Origin: Trueperaceae bacterium
Lineage (GTDB): Bacteria; Deinococcota; Deinococci; Deinococcales; Trueperaceae
DNA: 32,180 nucleotides
Direction of reading: 5' to 3'
NCBI GenBank assembly: GCA_020431825.1
Contig: JAGQHN010000055.1
Coordinates: 1-32,180, forward strand
Shown here: positions 25,806 through 32,180 of the stretch, piece by piece
Position numbering within the stretch: the first letter of the stretch is position 1
How the letters are laid out: every line of letters begins with the position of its first letter
Translations under genes and position numbers: made by a program
Notes under the pieces: generated by a model
What the model was told of the DNA's origin: nothing
What the model saw: the letters and a program-made list of their open reading frames with translations, nothing else
Database searches by the model: none

Positions 25806-26279
25806 TTACAAGTTTTGGTAGCCAGACGGGTATTTCTTTAGCAGCAGAGCTTCTTCAAAGATAAGTTTGGTGTGGTACATCCTGATTTTACGTGCCTGAT
25901 ATAAGCCATCAAACTCGAGTTTGGAAAAGTAGCGGCACTCGGCAATTTCGTCTGGCAGGAGGGGTTCTGGCAAACGTTCATCTACCTGCCTAGCCAGCCA
26001 GACATGACGCATCACCAGATCACCACTGGGAAAGTGACCCAGATAGGTATTCAAATAGCAAATAAGCTTAACCTCGAGCCCTGTTTCCTCTTTTGTCTCT
26101 CGAATGGCGGCGGCCTCGAGCGGTTCTCCCTCTTCTACGCTACCGGCTGGAATATGCCAGAGGTCGGTTTTGTGCGCAATTTTCTCTCGCACCAGTAAGA
26201 TTCGGTCGTCAGAGTCAAGAATGACAACTCCGGCACTCCGAGCCTGTACCGGGATATGCGAGTTTTCATCATGCTGCAT
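25806..26279 (-). CDS. Nudix hydrolase
   Basis: 157 aa. A perfect Nudix box GX5EX7REUXEEXGU is visible: GSVEEGEPLEAAAIRETKEE followed by TGL at about residues 46-68, preceded by LWHIPAG. Such enzymes cleave nucleoside diphosphates linked to another group; the substrate cannot be predicted, although the WHIPAG form is seen in many small NUDIX proteins acting on nucleotides. The ATG is nine bases after the ychF stop and has no Shine-Dalgarno, so it is either translated by coupling to ychF or from a leaderless message (TAAGCT six bases upstream, overlapping the ychF stop codon). Confidence 0.9.
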   Translation of the reverse strand: MQHDENSHIPVQARSAGVVILDSDDRILLVREKIAHKTDLWHIPAGSVEEGEPLEAAAIRETKEETGLEVKLICYLNTYLGHFPSGDLVMRHVWLARQVDERLPEPLLPDEIAECRYFSKLEFDGLYQARKIRMYHTKLIFEEALLLKKYPSGYQNL

Positions 26280-26288
26280 AGCTAGAGC

Positions 26289-27374
26289 TTACACATTAAA
26301 CAGGAAGTGAATCACATCACCATCTTGTACCACGTAGTCTTTGCCTTCAGTACGTACCCAGCCTTTAGATTTGGCATTAGGAATATTTCCGGCCTCTACC
26401 AGTTTGTCCCAGGCAATTACTTCGGCGCGAATAAAGCCCCGCTCAAAATCAGTATGGATTTCCCCGGCGGCCTGCGGTGCCCTGGCGCCTCGAGTGACCG
26501 TCCAGGCACGAACTTCTTTTTCACCTGAAGTCAAAAAGGTGATGAGGTTTAAGATGTCGTAGCCTTTTTTTATGAGGCGATTAAGCCCGGGTTCTTCTAA
26601 ACCCAGGTCCTGCAAGAACTCGAGCGCTTCTTCATCGTTCAGTTCACCCAGTTCGCCCTCAATTTTGGCCGAAATCATGACGACTTCAGAATGTTCTTTG
26701 GCAGCTAAGTCTTTGACTTTTTCAACATAGGTATTGCCATCCAGAATGTCATTTTCAGAAACATTGCAGACATAAATGACGGGTTTTGCGGTTAACAGGT
26801 TAAAATCTTTTGGCAGTTCAATATCGGTTAGTCTTGCTGGTATGCCCTCAGAAAGTTTGGCAATCATAGCTTCGCTGTTTTCCAGCACCATGGCATCTTC
26901 TTTAGAGGCTTTGGCACTGCGGCGCAATTTGCTCAGGCGGTTCTCGAGGCTTTGTATATCTGCCAGGGCCAGTTCTAAATTGATGGTTTCAATATCGGCG
27001 ATGGGGTCAACTTTGCCCGCAACATGAATCACATTATCATCATCAAAACAGCGCACCACATGGGCAATGGCTGAAACCTCACGAATATTGGCCAAAAACT
27101 GATTGCCTAAGCCTTCACCCTGACTTGCCCCTTTTACCAGTCCAGCAATATCTACAAATTCGACGGTCGTAGGAATGACCGGCGGAATCCTATCGCCTTT
27201 GGTATAGAGGTCACGCAGGGCAATGAGCCGTTTATCGGGTACGGGCACCATGCCAACATTTTTATCAATGGTTGCAAAGGGATAATTGGCAGCTTCAACC
27301 TGCGCTTTGGTAATGGCATTAAACAGGGTACTTTTTCCAACGTTGGGCAAGCCAACGATTCCTATACCTAACAT
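26289..27374 (-). CDS. ychF: Redox-regulated ATPase/GTPase YchF (Obg family)
   Basis: 361 aa, the standard length. G1 is GLPNVGKST (8-16). Switch II contains DIAGLVKGASQGEGLGNQFL, with the hydrophobic residue replacing the catalytic Gln as in other HAS-NTPases. The G4 site is NVSE rather than NKxD, the hallmark that lets YchF bind ATP. A coiled-coil arm (IQSLENRLSKLRRSAKAS) and a C-terminal TGS domain (about 280-361, ending DGDVIHFLFNV) follow. It binds ribosomes and influences stress responses. AAGGAG eight bases before ATG is an excellent ribosome binding site. Confidence 0.97.
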   Translation of the reverse strand: MLGIGIVGLPNVGKSTLFNAITKAQVEAANYPFATIDKNVGMVPVPDKRLIALRDLYTKGDRIPPVIPTTVEFVDIAGLVKGASQGEGLGNQFLANIREVSAIAHVVRCFDDDNVIHVAGKVDPIADIETINLELALADIQSLENRLSKLRRSAKASKEDAMVLENSEAMIAKLSEGIPARLTDIELPKDFNLLTAKPVIYVCNVSENDILDGNTYVEKVKDLAAKEHSEVVMISAKIEGELGELNDEEALEFLQDLGLEEPGLNRLIKKGYDILNLITFLTSGEKEVRAWTVTRGARAPQAAGEIHTDFERGFIRAEVIAWDKLVEAGNIPNAKSKGWVRTEGKDYVVQDGDVIHFLFNV

Positions 27375-27534
27375 GACTGACTCCTTAACTGTGCAAAACG
27401 GCGCTTGCCGATGATCTTCTTAAATACCAAAGTAAAAGTATAGCAAGCTTGTACCCTGAAGACTCAGAAAGACAAACATGCTGGGTTTATTATTTACAGA
27501 CATTTATCAAGACGAGAATAGCCGTTACCGCCTT
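27375..27534 (-). promoter_or_regulatory. Leader and possible promoter of ychF
   Basis: This 160-base gap precedes ychF on the minus strand. It holds TATACT (27442-27437) as a possible -10 box, without a clear -35, and a short hairpin CGGC-AAGC-GCCG followed by TTTT nearer the gene. No coding frame is evident. Confidence 0.3.
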
Positions 27535-28692
27535 TTAATGAATACGTTCCAACATGTCTTTGATGAGGGCTTTACTCCCCCCAGCTTTACCCATACGTTC
27601 CTGCCCTCGTGTAGTAGCTAGTTGATAGCCTGCTTTGTCAGAAAGTAAGGTCTGAATTGCCAGGGCAATTTCCTGCGCATCTGCTTTTACTACCGTTAGA
27701 GCTTCAGCTAAGAGCCGTTTTTGATTTTCTAAAAAAGCTTCTGAATAGAGCGGGGGTACGTCAAAGGCAACAACAGGCTTGCCCAGCGCGGCAGCCTGCT
27801 CATTGGCTGTGCCCGAGGTGCCTATGACCAGATCGGCACTATGCAAACAATCGGCATAGCGCCCTTTAAAAAATAAGACCTGATTGCTCCCTTGCTCGAG
27901 CTTTCTTACCAACCCTATTTCAGTACCAGGATTTGTTTGTTGCCAGTGAGGAAAAGTCGGAATATCAGTTTCTAAGGCCCAGGCAACCAGTGCCGTAACG
28001 CTATTAAGCTGACTGACCGCATCAAGCATAAGCTCGAGTGCTCTGGGTGCATAAGCTCTGGTTCCGGGAAGCAGCGTAATGACGGGTGAGGGCAGATGCA
28101 TAGGTTTGCCCCCTAGGCCATCAAGCATTGGATTGCCCAGATAACTAACCTGTGTCAACCCAGTGGCTTTAAGCACTCTCTCGGTTAAGGCATCCCTGAC
28201 ATAGGTTTGATTAACGAGGTGCCGTATAAGTACCCGTTCTGGGTAGCTAAGGTGTTCCATAAAAAAGCGGTTCAGGTGACGGGTTTTGGGAGCTGCGTGA
28301 TGGGCCGAGACCAGCGTTTGCAGGTAAAATCGGTATCTGGTTTTGACAAAGCTCGAGAGTAGCAGGGCAAAAGCGTCCCCTACCACAATCAGAACATCCG
28401 TTTTTAACCTTGATAAGCCCCGAATTTGTTTCAGGGTCATAGGGATAAACCCCGCCCTTATATCTCCTTGAAAAAGCTCCCAATTGTGCATCAACAAGCC
28501 ACTGCTAGGCATGATCTGCCTGGGGCCAAGAATAGGAATGGAAAGGGTTTCATAGGCTTTTCCCATATCTACAGTAGGAAAGGCCGAGAGTTCCGCGTCT
28601 GGAAGTTGCTCGAGCAAAGCCTTCGCCAAGGACACAGCAATAGTATCTTCACCGTGACCATTAGATAAGAACGTGACGTTTAATTTGGTCAC
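27535..28692 (-). CDS. Lipid-A-disaccharide-synthase-related glycosyltransferase-like protein
   Basis: 385 aa starting at GTG 28692. It has the GT-B organisation of the LpxB/GT19 family. The opening loop FLSNGHGEDTIAVSLAKAL binds donor or acceptor, and the C-terminal domain contains LLPGTRAYAPRALELML and DLVIGTSGTANEQAAALGKP VVAF, the donor-binding stretch. It matches the group annotated as lipid-A-disaccharide synthase-related, which I know from cyanobacteria and Deinococcota, lineages where at least the latter lack lipid A. The true substrate is unknown; a glycolipid step is plausible. TAAACT six bases before GTG and no Shine-Dalgarno indicate a leaderless start. The methyltransferase gene ends 44 bases upstream. 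Confidence 0.8.
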   Translation of the reverse strand: MTKLNVTFLSNGHGEDTIAVSLAKALLEQLPDAELSAFPTVDMGKAYETLSIPILGPRQIMPSSGLLMHNWELFQGDIRAGFIPMTLKQIRGLSRLKTDVLIVVGDAFALLLSSFVKTRYRFYLQTLVSAHHAAPKTRHLNRFFMEHLSYPERVLIRHLVNQTYVRDALTERVLKATGLTQVSYLGNPMLDGLGGKPMHLPSPVITLLPGTRAYAPRALELMLDAVSQLNSVTALVAWALETDIPTFPHWQQTNPGTEIGLVRKLEQGSNQVLFFKGRYADCLHSADLVIGTSGTANEQAAALGKPVVAFDVPPLYSEAFLENQKRLLAEALTVVKADAQEIALAIQTLLSDKAGYQLATTRGQERMGKAGGSKALIKDMLERIH

Positions 28693-28704
28693 ATCCCTAG
28701 TTTA
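28693..28704 (-). promoter_or_regulatory. Leaderless -10 box of the LpxB-related gene
   Basis: On the minus strand TAAACT (28704-28699) precedes the GTG start at 28692 by six bases, the same box and spacing as at the sulfurtransferase gene. Confidence 0.5.
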
Positions 28705-28736
28705 AAATATTTAGGGTACTTAGCGTATTTGCTTGC

Positions 28737-29360
28737 CTAGGATTTCAGTATGGTTTGCTTATAGGCCCATAGAGCATAGAGAGGGTCACCTTCATCTGGT
28801 GCGTGGCTGCGGGTGCAGATATTGCCAAATTCGCATGCCTGAGCAAAATAGCTTTTGGCGAGTCGCATATGCGCTGCATCATCGGAGGCGCGCCAGGCCA
28901 GAACTGCCTTGGTAGGGAACATGCGATTTGAAAAGGTAATAATAAAGGGCGCCCCTGGTTTTAAGATGCGCGCCACCTCTTTAAAAGTGTCATCGGGCCT
29001 GGTCATGTACTGTATGCTCACAGTGCAGACCACGCCATCAAATTGCTCATCATCAAAGGGCAGCTGGGCGTTGAGATTAAGGTCATAAATAACCGCTTCA
29101 TGAAGCGCAGGGTTTTCCTCGAGCTCCTGTAAATTTAGACCTAAACCCACAACTCTAGAAAACTTATTAGGTAGATGCGAGTGATAGCTTGACATGAGAT
29201 CAAGTATCTGCCCCCTCGCAGGTAAAAGCTCATCGTAGAGAGCTCGAGCTGCCCCCGATGCCTGCTCATCGATATGCATAACCCGACGTGGTTCTCTGTA
29301 AAAGAGCCCGTCTGGTTGCTCATCAACCCGGCGGAAAAATTCGGGGAGTAAGGTGTTCAT
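28737..29360 (-). CDS. Class I SAM-dependent methyltransferase
   Basis: 207 aa, a Methyltransf_11-like Rossmann fold. Motif I is ILDLMSSYHSHLP (about 52-64), an unusual form without the GxGxG but known in a branch reading DLMSSWxSH. Next come VVGLGLNLQELEENP, the post-II region LPFDDEQFDGVVCTVSIQYM and EVARILKPGAPFIITFSNR. The substrate is unknown. Small-molecule acceptors are typical of this fold. The gene precedes the LpxB-related gene on the same strand with a 44-base gap, but that gene has its own leaderless promoter box. The start ATG 29360 has no strong ribosome binding site (AAGG only one base away); CATGCT lies six bases before it. Confidence 0.85.
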   Translation of the reverse strand: MNTLLPEFFRRVDEQPDGLFYREPRRVMHIDEQASGAARALYDELLPARGQILDLMSSYHSHLPNKFSRVVGLGLNLQELEENPALHEAVIYDLNLNAQLPFDDEQFDGVVCTVSIQYMTRPDDTFKEVARILKPGAPFIITFSNRMFPTKAVLAWRASDDAAHMRLAKSYFAQACEFGNICTRSHAPDEGDPLYALWAYKQTILKS

Positions 29361-29506
29361 GACCTTAGCATGACGAATTATCAGACTTTAAGCAGCAACC
29401 TAAACCACAGTTTGAAACGGTTTTTGCGTTCTACAAGCTATAACTCTAGCTTTTTTAAAACCAAATGCCCGGGAGAGATTAGTTTTCACTACGATTATCA
29501 AACCGT

Positions 29507-30733
29507 TTAACGGTAGTTCCAAAACGGGGTATCTCCTTGACTAAGTACTTTAATCTCACCAGCCAGCGAAATAGTAACAATGACAATCTGGTTTGCGATG
29601 ACTGCAGGAACGACAATGGCATCACTGTCGGGTGACCAGATGCGGTGACTGAGCGCATACTGGTCAAAAAAAGGCAAAAACTGATTGGTAAATAAGGGGC
29701 TGGGCACAAAGTCCGTGAGATAGCTGTCGGTTCTAGCCTCAACATCAATAAGATTCACGCTTAAACCACTTAGCTGGACTCTCTCTACGGCGTGCTGGAC
29801 GCTCGAGGCAAAGTCACCTCCCCCTTTGGCTGCAGAAAAATAGACAATATACTTACCATCGGGTGACCAGAAAAAGGCAAAGGCGCTCTCGCCACTTAGG
29901 GGCTCGAGTAAACCTGTTTCTGCGTCTAGTAAGCTTATGGGTCCAAAGTAGCTCGGGGCATTTTGGGTGGGACTCATAAAGGCAAGTTCATCTTTAACGG
30001 GACTCCAGGTCATAGCGGCAAGGCCAAGATGGGGAAACTCGCGTTTGACCTCGTCGTTATTTTGCTGACCGTTATTACTTAAAACAACAAAGCTGCCGCG
30101 GTTGTCTTCAGTAGCATAGGCCAGATAATCACCACCATTTGAAATGCCTGGTGCCTGAAACCGACCTGCCTGAGCCAAACTGTTATTACCTAGTGTGTCC
30201 CTTACCCGGCTGCTAAAGCCCAGGCGAGCCTGCTGACTGTTAAAACCACTGTGCAAAAAGAGGGTCTGGCTATCGCTGCTCCACTGCCAGTAAAAAGGTG
30301 AGCCAAAGGCCAGTATTTGCTCATCAGCATCTACTGAAACGGTATGAAGAGCAAGCGTGCCCGTGGGGTGGTTGGCTAAAAAGGCTATATCCCTGGCATT
30401 TGGTGCCCAGTACATATAAAACGGCCCTTCTGTTCTACTGCGATATAGTTCAGTAGGGGTGGCGTCAGGCTCATCTTTAAAAAGCTGCAAAAAGCCACCA
30501 TCCAGGTCAGAGCCTAAAGCAGCTAGCTGACTACCATCGGGCGACCAGGCAGGAAATTGGTACTGGTTTAAGCCTTCGCTGAGGGTGCGTTCTTCACTGC
30601 CGTCAGGATTGATGGTGGCCAATTGCCCATCTGGATTAATAAATGCAATTCGTGACTGTGCCTGGGTTAACGGAGCCAGTAGGCTGAGCCCTGCTAAAAG
30701 GCACAGCCAGGTCAGTATCCTATTGTGCTTCAT
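29507..30733 (-). CDS. Secreted TolB-like PD40 beta-propeller protein
   Basis: 408 aa with a Sec signal peptide: basic MKHNR, a hydrophobic LTWLCLLAGLSLLAPL and cleavage after AQA near residue 25. At least six PD40/WD40-like blades follow, each with a WSPDG-type turn: FPAWSPDGSQLAAL, MYWAPNARDIAFLA, WQWSSDSQTLFLHS, TWSPVKDELAFMS, FFWSPDGKYIVYFS and RIWSPDSDAIVVPAV. It resembles the propeller of TolB but lacks a clear TolB N-terminal domain, and no Tol/Pal genes are nearby. It probably works in the envelope as a protein- or ligand-binding scaffold. TAAAAT five bases before ATG suggests a leaderless start. Confidence 0.85.
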   Translation of the reverse strand: MKHNRILTWLCLLAGLSLLAPLTQAQSRIAFINPDGQLATINPDGSEERTLSEGLNQYQFPAWSPDGSQLAALGSDLDGGFLQLFKDEPDATPTELYRSRTEGPFYMYWAPNARDIAFLANHPTGTLALHTVSVDADEQILAFGSPFYWQWSSDSQTLFLHSGFNSQQARLGFSSRVRDTLGNNSLAQAGRFQAPGISNGGDYLAYATEDNRGSFVVLSNNGQQNNDEVKREFPHLGLAAMTWSPVKDELAFMSPTQNAPSYFGPISLLDAETGLLEPLSGESAFAFFWSPDGKYIVYFSAAKGGGDFASSVQHAVERVQLSGLSVNLIDVEARTDSYLTDFVPSPLFTNQFLPFFDQYALSHRIWSPDSDAIVVPAVIANQIVIVTISLAGEIKVLSQGDTPFWNYR

Positions 30734-30744
30734 GACTCATTTTA
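30734..30744 (-). promoter_or_regulatory. Leaderless -10 box of the PD40 protein gene
   Basis: TAAAAT (30744-30739 on the minus strand) is followed by five bases and the ATG at 30733. No Shine-Dalgarno is visible. Confidence 0.4.
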
Positions 30745-30874
30745 GGATTAAGCTGTCATTAGTTCTATAGCACAGCCTTCGATTGTAACTGAAAAGAGAC
30801 TGTGTACCAGATTTATGACGCAATACTTAAATAGCGGAGTTTGCTTTTTCATATTCCCAAAATTGGAAACTTTT

Positions 30875-30900
30875 AAAGATGGCTGCAAAGCCATCTTTTT
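30875..30900. terminator. Hairpin terminator, probably of the CBS gene
   Basis: AAAGATGGCT and AGCCATCTTT form a perfect 10-bp stem with a GCAA tetraloop (+ strand reading). The + strand continues TT and the minus strand AAAAG, so the better U-tract is on the + strand although the nearest upstream gene is the minus-strand CBS protein. It is probably bidirectional. Confidence 0.6.
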
Positions 30901-30936
30901 AAATAAAACCTTGATAAGCAAAACCCTGACTTAGGA

Positions 30937-31416
30937 TTAGTTCAGACTACGACCACTCCAGGAACGATCATCCTGATTATTCACGGGTTTACTGTCCATT
31001 GAGGGTTTGGCTTGTGGCACAATGCCCGGTCGTTTTAAGCCTGCTTTTAAGATGTCTTCGGTGGTTATAACCCCTAAAACCCCACCTTTTTCCAAAACAG
31101 GAAGTTGTGAGACCTGTTCTGTGAGCATATAAATAATGCAGGTTTCTAGTGAATCACTGGGTCTAACCGTCATAGGGTTTTTTCGCATAATTTCTTTGAC
31201 CCTGGTTTCGCGTGAGCGCTGGCCCCAAAGTAAAATTTTCTCGAGGCAATCTCGCTCATGTACAGCTCCAACCAATTGTTTTTTCTCCAGAACAATAAGA
31301 GAGCTTAGGTGGCGCTCCGACATAAGGGTAATTGCTGCGTAAACGCTAGCCTCGGCACTAATAGAAGGTATATCTTTTAATTGTTGTTTTTCCAGTACAT
31401 CCCGAACAGTTTTCAT
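30937..31416 (-). CDS. CBS-domain pair protein
   Basis: 159 aa from ATG 31416, chosen because AGGAG lies seven bases upstream; the open frame extends to 31521 but those residues have no CBS similarity. Two CBS domains fill residues about 1-65 and 75-132: ISAEASVYAAITLMSERHLSSLIV and KQLVGAVHERD in the first; IMRKNPMTVRPSDSLETC, SQLPVLEKGGVLGVITTEDIL in the second. Such stand-alone pairs bind AMP, ATP or NAD(H) and act as energy or redox sensors. The last 25 residues are polar and probably disordered. It diverges from the Hsp20 gene. Confidence 0.9.
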   Translation of the reverse strand: MKTVRDVLEKQQLKDIPSISAEASVYAAITLMSERHLSSLIVLEKKQLVGAVHERDCLEKILLWGQRSRETRVKEIMRKNPMTVRPSDSLETCIIYMLTEQVSQLPVLEKGGVLGVITTEDILKAGLKRPGIVPQAKPSMDSKPVNNQDDRSWSGRSLN

Positions 31417-31668
31417 GGTGGTCTCCTGTAGAAAGTGGTTAGCAAGTCGCTGAGACGCTTTGTTGACCTTAGTGTAGAGGACGCTGAGTAAAGCGATAGT
31501 ACATTGCGCACATTTCAGCATAATTTGGGTTTTATTAAGCCAAGCCGCGTTCAGCTATTACCGAATAACAAACACTATTACTTTGGAGAGCAACTATAGT
31601 GATTTACTAACCATTAGTTAATATAGTTTTTAAAGCTAATCTTATATAATCTTTAATCATAAATAAAC

Positions 31669-31697
31669 TTGACAAAATAAGACTCATATTTTATACT
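31669..31697 (+). promoter_or_regulatory. Consensus sigma-70 type promoter of hsp20
   Basis: TTGACA (31669-31674), 17-base spacer, TATACT (31692-31697). It is the best promoter in the window. Transcription would start near 31704, giving a leader of about 55 bases. Confidence 0.85.
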
Positions 31698-31710
31698 TTT
31701 TGGCGTAAAG

Positions 31711-31728
31711 GTCAGGCAGATGTCTGAC
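31711..31728 (+). promoter_or_regulatory. Dyad in the hsp20 leader, operator or RNA hairpin
   Basis: GTCAG and CTGAC arms flank GCAGATGT shortly after the predicted transcription start. It is not a CIRCE element (TTAGCACTC-N9-GAGTGCTAA). It may be an operator or a small 5' hairpin. Confidence 0.4.
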
Positions 31729-31758
31729 AAAATTTCAAATATTAATAAGGAGAAAGAA

Positions 31759-32180
31759 ATGGCCTTAGTAAGAATGAACAGAACCCCCGTAGCTTTTAAC
31801 AACAGTATTTTTAGTGATTTTGATCGTTTGTTTGGTGAACTTGCCAAGTCAAACTCGAGCTTCAGTGAAGCCTTTAACTATCCAGCCGATCTCTACGAGA
31901 CCGATGATCATGTCGTACTTGAAATGTCAGTTCCTGGCTTAAAAGCTGAAAACCTTGATATCAGCGTAGAAGATCATGTCCTGACGATTAAAGGTAGCTT
32001 TAAAGAAGAAGCTAAAGAAGAAGACAAAGATCGCCGCTACTGGATGCAAAGTCTGTCACGCCGTGACTTTAGCCGTAGCCTCAAACTACCTCGTACCGTT
32101 GATGTAGATACCATTGAGGCCAACGTTGAAGATGGCATTTTAAAACTCAGAATGCCCAAAATAGCTGAAGCCAAAGTGAA
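31759..32180 (+). CDS. Hsp20 family small heat-shock protein (3' end cut by window)
   Basis: The first 140 codons of an alpha-crystallin-type chaperone; the frame is still open at the window end. AAGGAG (31747-31752) six bases before ATG 31759 is a strong ribosome binding site. A short N-terminal arm (MALVRMNRTPVAFNNSIFSD) is followed by the alpha-crystallin domain from about residue 43: PADLYETDDHVVLEMSVPGL, VEDHVLTIKG, RDFSRSLKLPRTVDVDTIEA and the closing VEDGILKLRMPK. The C-terminal I-x-I/V motif would lie beyond the edge. It holds unfolding proteins for refolding. Its promoter is the strongest seen here, fitting a stress-induced gene. Confidence 0.95.
   Translation, partial: MALVRMNRTPVAFNNSIFSDFDRLFGELAKSNSSFSEAFNYPADLYETDDHVVLEMSVPGLKAENLDISVEDHVLTIKGSFKEEAKEEDKDRRYWMQSLSRRDFSRSLKLPRTVDVDTIEANVEDGILKLRMPKIAEAKV

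Larger units (their letters stand above)
31417..31758. promoter_or_regulatory. Divergent regulatory region between CBS and Hsp20 genes
   Basis: 342 bases without a convincing gene, very AT-rich from 31600 onward. It contains the Hsp20 promoter and a downstream dyad. Further upstream is an AT-rich imperfect palindrome: ACTATA (31593-31598) against TATAGT (31622-31627), with ACTAA-CCA-TTAGT (31606-31618) inside, which could bind a regulator. Confidence 0.5.
344..31859. repeat. Highly iterated palindrome CTCGAG, about 69 dispersed copies
   Basis: By manual scan I find CTCGAG about 69 times, first at 344 and last at 31854, against roughly 6 expected from base composition. Copies occur on both sides of every gene block, in all three codon phases (Leu-Glu; Ser-Ser or Ser-Arg; Arg preceded by Ala/Pro/Thr/Ser), and in non-coding DNA (3585, 8374, 22112, 22175). 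Close pairs occur at 4601/4615, 9698/9711, 25345/25367 and others. Many copies are extended to GCTCGAGC, but the hexamer is the constant core. The longest gaps are about 799-2219, 6255-7681 and 11785-13608. Confidence 0.9.

Noticed and set aside
26280..26291. TAAGCT before the Nudix start as an independent promoter
   Set aside because: The TAA is the ychF stop codon, and the nine-base gap makes coupled translation from the ychF mRNA equally likely, so it is not listed as a promoter.
31653..31847. 64-codon minus-strand open frame over the Hsp20 promoter and start
   Set aside because: It covers a consensus promoter and the start of a well-supported Hsp20 gene; no ribosome binding site or family match.
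1..32180. tRNA, rRNA, insertion sequences, integrase or prophage genes
   Set aside because: I looked for cloverleaf-like intergenic segments and transposase or integrase motifs and found none.

Overview
The window most likely comes from a moderately AT-rich member of the Deinococcota (Deinococcus-Thermus); I estimate about 43% G+C by eye. Three things point there. A 202-residue Crp-family regulator closely resembles Thermus SdrP. A lipid-A-disaccharide-synthase-related protein belongs to a family I associate with cyanobacteria and Deinococcota. Several genes lack a ribosome binding site and instead carry a TANNNT box 5-7 bases before the start codon, the arrangement known for leaderless genes in Deinococcus. 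The genus is inference; no rRNA is present to settle it.

Layout. 65-2608: a SpoU-type RNA methyltransferase diverges from a TetA-like MFS exporter, followed by a decayed GNAT acetyltransferase pseudogene. 2651-8146: sulfur genes, namely a mercaptopyruvate-type sulfurtransferase, a large SLC13 anion permease with two RCK_C domains, CysQ, ATP sulfurylase (Sat) and APS kinase (CysC). 8429-22094: a surface polysaccharide locus on the + strand. It holds a WbpL/WbcO-like initiating phosphoglycosyl transferase, a GT2-GT4 fusion, a Wzm/Wzt-type ABC exporter, three different sulfotransferases, a GT2 with duplicated accessory domains, a GT4, and RmlD, RmlC and RmlB, closed by a clear terminator. 22205-32180: mostly housekeeping and regulatory genes on the minus strand: a large Ig-repeat/LamG lipoprotein, a winged-helix regulator (+), the SdrP-like regulator, a Nudix hydrolase, YchF, the LpxB-related protein, a methyltransferase, a PD40 propeller protein, a CBS-pair protein, and an Hsp20 gene (+) cut by the window edge.

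How it fits together. The sulfur block and the polysaccharide block look like one functional unit. The permease would import sulfate, Sat and CysC make the donor PAPS, three sulfotransferases use it, and CysQ removes the by-product PAP. No PAPS or APS reductase gene is in the window. The inferred product is a sulfated, probably rhamnose-containing glycan built on undecaprenyl phosphate and exported by an ABC transporter.

The strongest sequence-level oddity is the hexamer palindrome CTCGAG. I count about 69 copies in 32 kb against roughly 6 expected from base composition. They lie in all reading frames and also between genes, comparable to the cyanobacterial HIP1 element but with a different core.
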